IMG/VR virus record: IMGVR_UViG_3300030838_000223
Coordinates: 1-21,425 of that record
Strand: one strand, 5' to 3'
Length of the DNA stretch: 21,425 bases
From: a virus
In this document: positions 6,449-14,081 of the stretch, one piece after another
Layout: every line of letters starts with the position of its first letter
How positions within the stretch are numbered: the first letter of the stretch is position 1
Made by a program: the position numbers and the translations under genes
Notes under the pieces: model-generated
The model's database searches: none
What the model saw: only the letters and a program-made list of their open reading frames with translations
What the model was told of the DNA's origin: nothing

Positions 6449-7747
6449 ATGGATTTTGAATCTTATATAATGGCAACTGGACATACTGATGAGGAAATTG
6501 AAAAAGTAACTCAGACAATAAATAATATTCAAACAGGTGGTGCAGATTTAAGTGGTTATCCAACTTCTACAGAAGTCAATAATTTACTTAATAATAAAGC
6601 ATCAAAAAATGGTAGTACATCTGAAAATTTCTCAGCTAAAGATATGACAGTAGTAGGTAATATAATACCATCATCAAATGGGACACAAAATATTGGTTCT
6701 CCAGACAATAGATTTAGTACTATTTATGTAAATGAAGCGAAACTATCTACAAATACTTTATATATTGGTGATACTCCTGTTATGGGAACGAGTGAAGATA
6801 CTATAATGATTAAAGCAGATACAGACCAAAGTATAACCATGAAAAGTTCTGGAGTTGGTACTACTAAGGTAATATCACAAAGTAATGTTGAATTATCTAC
6901 AAGTGGGATGAATGCAAATGTTAATGTACAAGCTACTGGAAGTGGTGCTAATGCAAATTTAAGTGCTACAAATGAGGTAAATCTTACAGGAGCAAATGTA
7001 AACATTCATGGATCTACAAATATTTCTGGTGGAGCAACAGTAGATAATCTTACTGTTAATGGCAATATAGTTATGAATGGAAGTGCTTTTACCGTTGAAG
7101 CAACTACAGTAAAAATTGAAGATAATATAATTGAATTAAATAAAAATGAAGTAGGAACAGGAGTTACTACTGGCAGGGCAGGATTAAAAATTAATAGGGG
7201 TGATTCTGATGCATATTTAATGATATTTGATGAAACTGATGATAATTTTAAGGTCGGAACAGACTCAACTTTAAAAATTATTTCTACGAAAGATTATGTT
7301 GATAGTCAAGATGCTAATAAAGTTGACAAAGTTATAGGAAAATCGCTTATATTAGATACGGAAATTACACGTTTAGCTTCGATAACTGGAACTAATACAG
7401 GTGATGAAACGCAAGCTACAATAAAGAATAAAATAGGCGTTGCTAACACTAGTCAAGATGGATATTTAACATCTATAGATTGGAACACTTTTAATAATAA
7501 AGCTATTCTTTATCCAACAACTGATGGAATATCTGCAATAAAAATAACCAAAGCTGATAAAAGTACTCCAATCGTGACAGTAGATACTACAAATTCAAAA
7601 GTAATTCTTAATGGAACTTTAAATTTAATACCAATAACAACGGCACAAAGAAATGCATTAACAGGATTGAGTAGTTGTTCAATAGTATTTGATTCTGATT
7701 TAGGTTCTTTAATGTGTTACGATGGTTCAATTTGGTATCAATTATAA
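6449..7747 (+). CDS. Phage tail-fibre/baseplate structural protein
   Basis: This 432-aa protein has a short N-terminal helical region, then repeated beta-rich segments typical of fibres: VVGNIIPSSNGTQNIGSPDN and FSTIYVNEAKL near residues 67-100. A Thr/Asn/Gly-rich beta stretch spans residues 110-205. A recognisable fibre module (IEDNIIELNKNEVGTG, AGLKINRGDSDAYLMIFDE) occupies about residues 225-270. It ends with a compact C-terminal cap (SSCSIVFDSDLGSLMCYDGS). Proteins of this make-up form trimeric tail fibres or structural wedges that contact the host. AAAGGAGG is 8 bp upstream. It precedes a second, larger fibre gene in the same operon. Confidence 0.75.
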   Translation: MDFESYIMATGHTDEEIEKVTQTINNIQTGGADLSGYPTSTEVNNLLNNKASKNGSTSENFSAKDMTVVGNIIPSSNGTQNIGSPDNRFSTIYVNEAKLSTNTLYIGDTPVMGTSEDTIMIKADTDQSITMKSSGVGTTKVISQSNVELSTSGMNANVNVQATGSGANANLSATNEVNLTGANVNIHGSTNISGGATVDNLTVNGNIVMNGSAFTVEATTVKIEDNIIELNKNEVGTGVTTGRAGLKINRGDSDAYLMIFDETDDNFKVGTDSTLKIISTKDYVDSQDANKVDKVIGKSLILDTEITRLASITGTNTGDETQATIKNKIGVANTSQDGYLTSIDWNTFNNKAILYPTTDGISAIKITKADKSTPIVTVDTTNSKVILNGTLNLIPITTAQRNALTGLSSCSIVFDSDLGSLMCYDGSIWYQL

Positions 7748-7777
7748 AAAATAAAATACAAAGGAGAATGATATAAC

Positions 7778-9859
7778 ATGAGTTTATTTCCTTCAAGCCC
7801 AATAATGGGACAAACAACTACTCTAAATGGGAATTCATATTCATATGATTCTACAAAAGGATGGTTAAAACAAGCATCAACAACAAGTTCAATAATAAAT
7901 GATAGTGCAACAAGTTCTACTACAAATACATATTCAATAGATAAAATAAAATCATTAATAAGTAGTGGTACAAGTTTTGAGGTAGTATCAAGTTTGCCAA
8001 GTTCTCCAAGTTCTCTTAAAATATACATTTTAAACTCAAATGGTACTTATACAATGAATATATACGACACTTCTTGGCATACAATAAGTGGTTCAAGTAG
8101 TGGCACTTCATTTACAGATTGGGCAAGTTCAACAAATTATACGATATTAACATCATTTGTACTAGAAAATAATAATTTATATAGGTGTATAACTACTCAT
8201 ACTAGTGGAACAAGTTTTTCAGATAATAGTAGTTATTGGACTATTATAGGACATATCCATGCAAATAAAACTTATTTAGATAAAATAGGTGAAGATTCTA
8301 TTACTGGAGAAATGAAATATAATGGACAATCTGTAATAAATGCTGATGTTTCAAACAGAAGTAACGGGAAGGTAGTTACATTTAATTCTACGACTGGTAA
8401 AAATGAATATGCGACAGTTACGGTGGCTGGCATTGTTGGTAGTTCTACTATTACAACAGCAGGTGAAAATATTACTATAGCATCAGGTTCAGAACAAACT
8501 TTTGATCATCCAACAAGTACAAATATAGTTGTCAGTATAGAAGAACAGATTTCTGGTTCAAGCGTAACAGATACTCATGTGGATTTTTCAGATTCTAGTA
8601 AATACACTTTACAAGATAGTGTTAATATTAATACCATTAATAACAAATTATCACTAATAAATGGTGGAATAGATGTAAATACTTTATTACTACTTCATTT
8701 TAATGGAAGTGTAACTGATTCATCGTTGATACCAAATACAGTAACTAATAATGGAGTAACTTATAATAATACTGCTCAAAAATTCGGAACTAATTGTGCA
8801 AATTTTAGTGGAAGTTCTCAATATATGTATATCAATAGTAATAGTAAATTTAATTTTGGAACAAGTGATTTTACTATAGATTTTTGGTTAAAATATGGAG
8901 GAACTAGGATTACTAATTATCCAACTATTTTAAATACAAGTATGACTGGTTGGGTTGCTGGTGTTATGAGTTTAATGGTTGATACTACAGATGCTTCAAG
9001 TAAAGTTAGTTTGGCTTGTTTTTCTGCTACAGGAATAGCTACATCAAGTTTGATCTTTAATAATACATGGATGCATGTTGCTTTTGTTATGTCTAATCAT
9101 ACCCTTAGTATATATATAAATGGAGTTTTAAATACTAGTGTAAGTAATTGCACTGGAAATTATAATTTTGATTATAGTGCTGGTGGATTATTTATGGGAA
9201 GGAAACCATCAGAAAGTTTATATTTTAATGGTCAATTAGATGAATTTCGTATAAGCAATATTGCAAGATGGACTTCTAATTTTACTCCTAAGAATATGGA
9301 ATATTATCAATATTTAAACACTACTCCATTATATGCTAAAACAACTGGGAGTAGTGACTATAGTTTAACAACAATAGATACAATTACATCTTTAACAATA
9401 CCAGTAACTCTACCAAGTTCTAATTCTACTTGTAAGTGTTTAGTATCATTTGATAATGGAGTTAATTGGCTATATAGAAGTTCTGGGGTATGGTATAAAT
9501 ATACTGGAGATTTATCTATATCTTGGACAAGTTCAAATATAAATACTGACTTACAAACATATTTTACGAATATAAGTTTGATAACTTTAACTAGTGATTT
9601 AAGTAGTCTAGGGATTGTACCCGTGGCATTAGATTTTGCTTTTCAACTCAATACCCTGTCAAGTAATGAAACACCAACTATAGGTGCAATTACAATGGTT
9701 TATGTTAATTCATCACATAATGAATTTGCTAGTTATGGTAGTTATTCAGATAGTTACAGTACTTATGGAATCAAGAGAGTGTCAAATAGTCGATTGGCAG
9801 TAAAAAATAAATCCGCAGTTACTAAGATAATTAAAGTAAATATGGTGACTAGTGTATAA
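7778..9859 (+). CDS. Tail fibre/receptor-binding protein with a LamG-like lectin domain
   Basis: This 693-aa protein is built from modules. The N-terminus (MSLFPSSPIMGQTTTLNGNS) is a collar-like segment. Residues about 108-152 (WASSTNYT, LYRCITTHTSGT, YWTIIGH) resemble a small aromatic carbohydrate-binding module of the chitinase-C type. Residues about 305-510 form a concanavalin A/LamG-type fold: LLLLHFNGSVTDSS, FTIDFWLKYG, WMHVAFVMSN, LSIYINGVL and LDEFRISNIARW are the usual landmarks. A beta-rich C-terminal domain follows. The protein is thus a likely adhesin that binds cell-surface sugar during adsorption. AAGGAG precedes the start. Confidence 0.8.
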   Translation: MSLFPSSPIMGQTTTLNGNSYSYDSTKGWLKQASTTSSIINDSATSSTTNTYSIDKIKSLISSGTSFEVVSSLPSSPSSLKIYILNSNGTYTMNIYDTSWHTISGSSSGTSFTDWASSTNYTILTSFVLENNNLYRCITTHTSGTSFSDNSSYWTIIGHIHANKTYLDKIGEDSITGEMKYNGQSVINADVSNRSNGKVVTFNSTTGKNEYATVTVAGIVGSSTITTAGENITIASGSEQTFDHPTSTNIVVSIEEQISGSSVTDTHVDFSDSSKYTLQDSVNINTINNKLSLINGGIDVNTLLLLHFNGSVTDSSLIPNTVTNNGVTYNNTAQKFGTNCANFSGSSQYMYINSNSKFNFGTSDFTIDFWLKYGGTRITNYPTILNTSMTGWVAGVMSLMVDTTDASSKVSLACFSATGIATSSLIFNNTWMHVAFVMSNHTLSIYINGVLNTSVSNCTGNYNFDYSAGGLFMGRKPSESLYFNGQLDEFRISNIARWTSNFTPKNMEYYQYLNTTPLYAKTTGSSDYSLTTIDTITSLTIPVTLPSSNSTCKCLVSFDNGVNWLYRSSGVWYKYTGDLSISWTSSNINTDLQTYFTNISLITLTSDLSSLGIVPVALDFAFQLNTLSSNETPTIGAITMVYVNSSHNEFASYGSYSDSYSTYGIKRVSNSRLAVKNKSAVTKIIKVNMVTSV

Positions 9860-9894
9860 ATCAAATAAAGAAAGAAGAAAGTGGGTGATTAAAT

Positions 9895-10257
9895 ATGATA
9901 GCTTATATTTATTTTAAAGACAGTTTTAAAATAATCCAAAAAATAGATAATATAACTTCTATAGATGATAGTAATAAGAAAATACAAGGTGATTCAATTA
10001 TTATATTTGGAGATTCACAAGAATATATAATTTTAGAGTCAGATACTATCACTCTGAATATCGGAGATACTATTGATATTTCTAATTTGACAGATGCAAG
10101 AGATTATTTTATTAAAGGAAAAGAAATATGGTATCAAGAACAAATTAAAAAATCTAATGAAACTATATCAAAATTAAATCAGTTAACAGACATGTATGGA
10201 CAAACTTTAGATTCCATTATGTTTGATATATTACCAAATATTACAACAACAGTATAA
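9895..10257 (+). CDS. Hypothetical tail-operon protein
   Basis: This 120-aa protein has a beta-rich N-terminal two thirds (MIAYIYFKDSFKIIQKIDNI) and a helical segment from about residue 75 (EIWYQEQIKKSNETISKLNQ). It follows the receptor-binding gene by 35 bp with a ribosome site GAAAGTGGGTGA. Small proteins in this place, between fibre genes and an XkdX-sized protein, are common in Firmicute phages and may be fibre chaperones or caps. That role is inferred from position only. Confidence 0.6.
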   Translation: MIAYIYFKDSFKIIQKIDNITSIDDSNKKIQGDSIIIFGDSQEYIILESDTITLNIGDTIDISNLTDARDYFIKGKEIWYQEQIKKSNETISKLNQLTDMYGQTLDSIMFDILPNITTTV

Positions 10258-10272
10258 GAAGGAGGAAAGGAG

Positions 10273-10455
10273 ATGGAACAAATGAGCGCATTTATAGCTT
10301 TACAAATTATGAAACAAGCAGATATATCATTAGAAGATGGACAAGCTAAATATAGAGGATATTTTTTAACAACTAAATTATATGCGAAATATAAAGCAGA
10401 TTGCGATACTATTTTAACTACTGACGGATATTTAGACGTAATTGTAGAAGTTTAA
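10273..10455 (+). CDS. Small hypothetical protein at the end of the tail operon
   Basis: This 60-aa protein begins MEQMSAFIALQIMKQADISL and contains YRGYFLTTKLYAKYKADCDT. AGGAGG lies 7 bp before the ATG at 10273. A second site, AAAGGAG, would suit an alternative ATG at 10282. It holds the position of the short XkdX-like genes that close many Firmicute tail operons, but the sequence does not show the XkdX pattern. The operon terminator follows 10 bp later. Confidence 0.6.
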   Translation: MEQMSAFIALQIMKQADISLEDGQAKYRGYFLTTKLYAKYKADCDTILTTDGYLDVIVEV

Positions 10456-10465
10456 TAAAACAATA

Positions 10466-10516
10466 AAATAAAGTAGGAGAATAATATTGTGGGTTACTAT
10501 CTCCTACTTTATTTGT
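10466..10516 (+). terminator. Strong terminator of the tail operon
   Basis: AAATAAAGTAGGAGA (10466-10480) pairs perfectly with 10500-10514 over 15 bp around a 19-nt loop. The symmetrical A- and T-rich outer ends mean it could act in both directions, stopping rightward tail transcription and any leftward read-through. Confidence 0.85.
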
Positions 10517-10808
10517 GCAATTTAGTATTCAATTTATTATTATAACATATTAGTTTTCATAAGTCTACAAGCTGAAATATTTAATTTAAATTAATCTAAG
10601 CTTTAAATTATATACTTCATTGATATTTCTGAGTTCGATTTTAGATATCTGTCAGAATTGAAGTGTAAAAAGTTATTGTAAAAGAAATATTTTATAAAGA
10701 GTTTATGTCCTAGTAGATTTTGATTTGTTCTAGTAGCAACCGTTCGTCGGTTTTATACGGGCGATTGGAACGACTAGGGCGAAACGAAGGAACGAGAATA
10801 GATGAAAT
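10517..10808. other. Gene-free stretch with a folded G+C-rich segment
   Basis: No open frame with a ribosome site is present. Around 10620-10670 the words ACTTCA...TTCTGA and TCAGAA...GAAGT can pair. From about 10709, CCTAGT pairs with ACTAGG near 10775. Nested inside is CGTTC-GTCG pairing with CGAT-(TG)-GAACG. The G+C content there is far above the surrounding DNA. A structured RNA or protein-binding site is possible. Confidence 0.4.
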
Positions 10809-10836
10809 TAAAAAAGAGTAAGGTTAATCCCTACTC
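10809..10836 (-). terminator. Terminator of the ribbon-helix-helix gene
   Basis: Read leftward, 10836-10829 pairs with 10823-10816 (8 bp, one G-T) around a 5-nt loop. A run of U from 10815 to 10811 follows. It starts 4 bp after the stop codon of the leftward gene. Confidence 0.8.
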
Positions 10837-10840
10837 AATA

Positions 10841-11086
10841 CTAATATTCACGTAATCTTTTTAGAAAATCTCTTTTGATTTCTGGATGTGCCTCAAAGGT
10901 CAGCCATATGCAATCTAGTATTTTACTAATAGGACGTTTTTTAGATTTTGCTAATTTGTGCAAATCTTTATGAATATCCTCTCTAACACTTGTATGTAAA
11001 ACTAATCTAGTATCTTTAAGATATGAATATGAATTTTTCACTTTTTGACCATTAATATTAAAATATTCAGTATAAGGTATTTTCAT
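10841..11086 (-). CDS. Ribbon-helix-helix-like transcriptional regulator
   Basis: This 81-aa basic protein contains a beta strand followed by two helices (RLVLHTSVREDIHKDLHKLA, then KSKKRPISKILDCIWLTF). That is the pattern of CopG/Arc-type ribbon-helix-helix DNA-binding proteins, which bind palindromic or tandem operators as dimers. It is the only leftward gene in this part of the window and has its own promoter and terminator. The divergent promoter region contains two copies of a near-palindrome, so it probably represses itself and perhaps the RusA-recombinase operon. AAGGAGTG precedes the start. Confidence 0.7.
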   Translation of the reverse strand: MKIPYTEYFNINGQKVKNSYSYLKDTRLVLHTSVREDIHKDLHKLAKSKKRPISKILDCIWLTFEAHPEIKRDFLKRLREY

Positions 11087-11108
11087 AAATTAACACTCCT
11101 TTTAGTAT

Positions 11109-11138
11109 ATTTTAACATGAAATGAATAGCTTGGTCAA
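11109..11138 (-). promoter_or_regulatory. Promoter of the ribbon-helix-helix gene
   Basis: Read leftward: TTGACC at 11138-11133, an 18-bp spacer, then TAAAAT at 11114-11109. The palindrome at 11140-11155 begins 1 bp upstream of the -35 element, in operator position. Confidence 0.6.
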
Positions 11139-11139
11139 T

Positions 11140-11155
11140 TTATTTCGGGAAATGC
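11140..11155. promoter_or_regulatory. Putative operator 1
   Basis: TTATTTCGGGAAATGC is an imperfect palindrome (ATTTC-GG-GAAAT core) next to the -35 of the regulator's promoter. It matches 13 of 16 bases of the site at 11245-11260. Confidence 0.5.
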
Positions 11156-11244
11156 AGATTTATTACGTTGCCAATTTTATTATGTTGAGTAGATTAAAAG
11201 CATTGATATGAGTGTGATTAGATGGAATTGAAAAGTTTAAAATA

Positions 11245-11260
11245 TTATTTCGTGAAATAA
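11245..11260. promoter_or_regulatory. Putative operator 2
   Basis: TTATTTCGTGAAATAA has 7-bp inverted arms around GT. It lies on the RusA side of the divergent region, 105 bp from the first copy. Confidence 0.5.
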
Positions 11261-11281
11261 AAAATTAAAATTATTATTTTG

Positions 11282-11311
11282 AAGGTTTGTAATTTATACA
11301 AGCCTTTTTAT
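11282..11311 (+). terminator. Terminator-like hairpin before the RusA gene
   Basis: AAGGTTTGTA (11282-11291) pairs with TACAAGCCTT (11297-11306), one G-T, around ATTTA. A T-run follows. It lies in the leader of the RusA gene and could attenuate it. Confidence 0.75.
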
Positions 11312-11351
11312 TATGCCTAAAAATAAAATTAGAAAGGAATTGATAAATATT

Positions 11352-11912
11352 ATGGAAGAAAAAACTGTAGTCGTTGAATTCAATCAGGATAACTTAGATA
11401 GATTCTTGAATGAATATTATAAATCCCATAGAAAAGGAAAAAGTCTCATTGTGGAAAATCCTTTACCTAGAAGTATGAATAAGATACTCGTTATCACAAA
11501 TCGTATTGTTCAAAATAACCACAAAAAATATAGGGGTATGTATGTTGAATACGTTCTTAAAGAACTGGGACTTGAAAAATTGGGTATATGTGAAACAGAT
11601 TTAAAGCTTCAATTTGTATTCCCTACAAAAGTCCGTCACGATTTAGATAATATGCTTGGAGGAATGAAAGAAATCATGGATAAATTCAGTGATGTTGGAA
11701 TGATCCAAGATGATAATTATTCTATTATAAAATCAATATCAGCGAGTGCAAGTTATGAGAAGGATATCTCTAAATTAATAATGTCTTTCGAAAACTGTAA
11801 ATATGATGTACAAGCTACTCTAGAACAAATGGAAAAGGAACGAATTAAAAGAGAAAAACGTGAAAACACAATGTCTGAAAAGAAAAAAGCTAAGAAAAAG
11901 AAGGTGAAATAA
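11352..11912 (+). CDS. RusA-like Holliday-junction resolvase
   Basis: This 186-aa protein contains the RusA-family acidic signature: RHDLDNMLGGMKEIMDKF at about residues 95-112 (D97, D99, K106), followed by GMIQDDNY (D120, D121). The asparagine and lysine match the metal-binding pattern of RusA endodeoxyribonucleases, which cut four-way junctions as dimers. A Lys-rich tail (residues 162-186) extends beyond the usual length of about 120 and could bind DNA. An ATG at 11313 overlaps the tail of a terminator, whereas AAAGGAATTG precedes 11352, so the latter is chosen. Its neighbour is a tyrosine recombinase. It probably resolves recombination intermediates before packaging. Confidence 0.8.
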   Translation: MEEKTVVVEFNQDNLDRFLNEYYKSHRKGKSLIVENPLPRSMNKILVITNRIVQNNHKKYRGMYVEYVLKELGLEKLGICETDLKLQFVFPTKVRHDLDNMLGGMKEIMDKFSDVGMIQDDNYSIIKSISASASYEKDISKLIMSFENCKYDVQATLEQMEKERIKREKRENTMSEKKKAKKKKVK

Positions 11913-11915
11913 ATT

Positions 11916-12104
11916 ATGAAAATTTGTACATCAAATAAAAGAATTACTAGAGAATACTTAGCTAATCCATTTAGTAATATGTCCTACCATGAAAGATTGG
12001 TACAAGCTGGTGCAGTTGATTTAAGAGACAATTGTATTATTGAAGATTTAGGAAATGGTTATTGTAGGATTGTAGCAATAGATGAAACTAAAAAGATAAA
12101 ATAA
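11916..12104 (+). CDS. Small hypothetical protein between RusA and the recombinase
   Basis: This 62-aa soluble protein starts 3 bp after the RusA stop codon, with AGAAGGTGA inside the RusA tail as ribosome site, so translation is likely coupled. It contains SNMSYHERLVQAGAVDLRDN and ends DLGNGYCRIVAIDETKKIK. The single repeated theme is polar; there is no metal-binding pair or membrane segment. I do not recognise a family. Confidence 0.65.
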   Translation: MKICTSNKRITREYLANPFSNMSYHERLVQAGAVDLRDNCIIEDLGNGYCRIVAIDETKKIK

Positions 12105-12136
12105 ATTAAAACAACTTAGAAAGGATGCGATTTAAT

Positions 12137-13102
12137 ATGGCTAATGAATTACAAAGAAGCAAACAAATAGATATGGGTGGAAAAGATATCGAAAATGAAA
12201 TAAATAAGGATAATCTTAAATTACTTCAAAAGTATAAAAGAGATATGGAAATAAGAGAACTATCACCAAAAACCATATATAATTATGAAACAGATATTAT
12301 AGCATGGCTTAAATACATAGTCAAAAAACAATTTAATCCGAGTATTAAAGAATTAACTGAAGACGATATTGAGGAATTCTTTTATTTTTGCAAAAAAGAA
12401 GGTAATAATACAGAAAGAATGAAACGCAGAATGTCCTCTATTAGTGCTTTTTATAAATTTTTAAGAAGAAAGAAAGAAATAACAGAAAATCCATGTGAGT
12501 TTATTCCTAGACCTAAAAAGGGATTGCCAGTTGTGACTCAAACTTTTTTAACTCCAGATCAAGTTAATGAGTTAATAAAGAAATTAGAAGAATGCGATGA
12601 TTTACAATTGCGTACATATGCTATGTTTAGTTTATCTACAATGGCTAGAGTTAATGCTGTAAGTTCTATACAATGGGAACAAATTGATTTTGAAGAAAGA
12701 GTTGTTGAAGATGTTCTAGAAAAAGAAGGAAAAATCGTAAATTTATATTTTTCAGACAATGTAAAATATTTATTATTACAATTAAAGAAATATAGAGAAG
12801 AAAATAATATAGAGTCACCTTATGTATTTATAACAAAATATAATGGAGCATATGATAAAGTAACGACTGGAACATTAGGCGATTGGACTAGGAAATGTGG
12901 TGAAATGATAAATGTTTTAACGCTCCATCCACATGATTGGAGACATTCGGGATCTCAGCTACTTTCATTAAATGGATGTCCAATTGAAAAAATTTCTGAA
13001 CTTTTGAACCATTCAGGGCTAGATGTAACAAAAAACCATTATTTACGTCAAGATAAGAAAAAAATTAGAGCAGAGAAAGATAAGTATACTACTCAATTCT
13101 AA
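12137..13102 (+). CDS. Tyrosine recombinase (XerC/D- or integrase-like)
   Basis: This 321-aa protein has a SAM-like N-terminal core-binding domain (residues about 27-112) and a C-terminal catalytic domain. The catalytic set is R171 (MARVNAVSSI), K199 on a beta hairpin, H266-D-W-R269, H292 in NHSG and Y302 in NHYLR. The spacing fits XerC/D and phage integrases. An ATG at 12125 lies within the AAGGATG ribosome site, so 12137 is used. It lacks the long N-terminal arm-binding domain of lambda-type integrases, so it resembles Xer-like recombinases of phages or plasmids. It would act in integration, excision or dimer resolution. An inverted repeat 47 bp downstream is a candidate site. Confidence 0.88.
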   Translation: MANELQRSKQIDMGGKDIENEINKDNLKLLQKYKRDMEIRELSPKTIYNYETDIIAWLKYIVKKQFNPSIKELTEDDIEEFFYFCKKEGNNTERMKRRMSSISAFYKFLRRKKEITENPCEFIPRPKKGLPVVTQTFLTPDQVNELIKKLEECDDLQLRTYAMFSLSTMARVNAVSSIQWEQIDFEERVVEDVLEKEGKIVNLYFSDNVKYLLLQLKKYREENNIESPYVFITKYNGAYDKVTTGTLGDWTRKCGEMINVLTLHPHDWRHSGSQLLSLNGCPIEKISELLNHSGLDVTKNHYLRQDKKKIRAEKDKYTTQF

Positions 13103-13382
13103 CATCCTCATTAATTACGAGATTTACAAAACATACCACACATAAACCAATCTCATAGTCTGTTATTTTTTGATATAAAATATAATGGAGATTATCCAAA
13201 AGGACTATGAGATTAACTTAATTAAACAACTATGAAAAGGTAAAATATTTTTAGAATCATTATTAACTAATACCAAACATTTAATCAATCAATATTAATT
13301 CTATATTAATATTATACCTAAAAATATAAAAATTATACATTCTAACTTAACTATTCATAAAAAAGAAAGGATGTGCTATCAT
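13103..13382. other. Intergenic region after the recombinase
   Basis: No gene is evident. It holds the 12-bp inverted repeat at 13149-13214 and a second short palindrome, AATATTAAT-TCTAT-ATTAATATT, at 13291-13313 upstream of the small membrane gene. Confidence 0.5.
13149..13214. repeat. 12-bp inverted repeat, candidate recombination site
   Basis: AATCTCATAGTC (13149-13160) and GACTATGAGATT (13203-13214) are perfect inverse copies 42 bp apart. They start 47 bp after the recombinase stop codon. There is no U-run on either side, so it does not look like a terminator. Confidence 0.6.
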
Positions 13383-13601
13383 ATGAACCCAATGAATGAT
13401 TCAACAAATAAATTAATAGAAACATTAAAAAAGCAAATTAAAATAAGAGATGACAAAATAAATGCAATTACAAGAAAAAATGAAGTACAATCCATAGTCA
13501 TCGAATCTTTTAAGAAAAAGTATAGGACAATTATACTAATATATACTATTCTCCTTATGATAAGTTCAGGAATTGCAATTTATAATTTAATATTTAAATA
13601 A
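13383..13601 (+). CDS. Small coiled-coil protein with a C-terminal membrane anchor
   Basis: This 72-aa protein has a charged helical N-terminus (KLIETLKKQIKIRDDKINAI). After KKKYR comes one hydrophobic stretch of about 22 residues (IILIYTILLMISSGIAIYNL, residues 50-69) ending near the C-terminus. That is a tail-anchored topology. An in-frame ATG at 13371 overlaps the AAAGGATG ribosome site, so 13383 is preferred. It is the gene before a UviB-like holin and may be an accessory lysis protein, such as an antiholin or spanin-like partner. No homology supports that. Confidence 0.6.
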   Translation: MNPMNDSTNKLIETLKKQIKIRDDKINAITRKNEVQSIVIESFKKKYRTIILIYTILLMISSGIAIYNLIFK

Positions 13602-13679
13602 ATAAAAGTATATAAACCTAATATTTATGAAAGGACAGTGATTAATAAAATAAAATAAATCATGAAAGGAGTTTTTAAC

Positions 13680-13994
13680 ATGAGTATTTCGTCAATGTCA
13701 GAATTAGTTCAAAATTTAGGATTCCCAATTGCTCTTGTATTGATATTAATAGTCCTAATAGTAAAATATATCAACAAACAAAATAAACTTACTAGGGAAG
13801 ATACAAAAGAACAGATATCTATTTTAAGACAAGAAAATAAGGAGGATAAGAAACTCTTTGAGTCAGCAGTTAACAGCTTTAACACAGCAGTATGCGAATT
13901 TAAAAGTGTTCAACAGGAGACAAATTCAATAAAAAGTGATTTAGTTGAGGTAAAGCAGGACTTACTTATTATTAAAACTAAAATGGACAAATAA
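13680..13994 (+). CDS. BhlA/UviB-family holin-like protein
   Basis: This 104-aa protein matches the pattern of BhlA/UviB proteins of Bacillus and Clostridium. A short polar N-terminus is followed by one membrane segment (FPIALVLILIVLIVKYI, about residues 15-31), then a long charged coiled coil (KLTREDTKEQISILRQENKE and onward). BhlA is reported to act as a holin or bacteriocin-like lysis protein, and UviB is encoded on a C. perfringens bacteriocin plasmid. AAAGGAG is correctly placed for the ATG at 13680; an earlier ATG at 13662 overlaps it. It is the last rightward gene before the convergent point. Its stop codon lies in the A-run that serves as U-tail of a leftward terminator. Confidence 0.8.
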   Translation: MSISSMSELVQNLGFPIALVLILIVLIVKYINKQNKLTREDTKEQISILRQENKEDKKLFESAVNSFNTAVCEFKSVQQETNSIKSDLVEVKQDLLIIKTKMDK

Positions 13995-14020
13995 AAAGAG
14001 TAACCATTTCTAGCTACTCT
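13990..14020 (-). terminator. Leftward terminator at the holin 3' end
   Basis: Read leftward, 14020-14013 pairs with 14004-13997 (8 bp, one G-T) around an 8-nt loop, then UUUUU. Seen from the plus strand it has no U-run, so it points leftward. Confidence 0.7.
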
Positions 14021-14075
14021 AAGTACTATCAAGAAATAAATAGTCATATGGTAAAAGAATACTGTTTATCTCTTT
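13990..14075 (-). ncRNA. Candidate ~85-nt leftward RNA antisense to the holin 3' region
   Basis: A consensus promoter (TTGACA/TATAAT) at 14109-14082 and a terminator at 14020-13990 bound a transcript of about 85 nt. It contains no open frame with a ribosome site: an ATG near 14050 lacks one. The RNA would be complementary to the 3' untranslated part of the rightward holin mRNA. Confidence 0.45.
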
Positions 14076-14081
14076 AACTTA

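Noticed and set aside
11313-11351. A longer RusA-like protein starting at the ATG at 11313.
   Set aside because: That ATG is inside a terminator tail without a ribosome site; the ATG at 11352 has AAAGGAATTG in place.
13291-13313. The palindrome AATATTAAT-TCTAT-ATTAATATT as an operator.
   Set aside because: It is made only of A and T plus one C, in very A+T-rich DNA, and occurs once, so there is little support for function.
14000-14052. A type I toxin peptide encoded by the candidate antisense RNA (frame MTIYFLIVLRVARNG).
   Set aside because: The ATG has no ribosome site, and the frame runs on into the antisense of the holin gene past the terminator.
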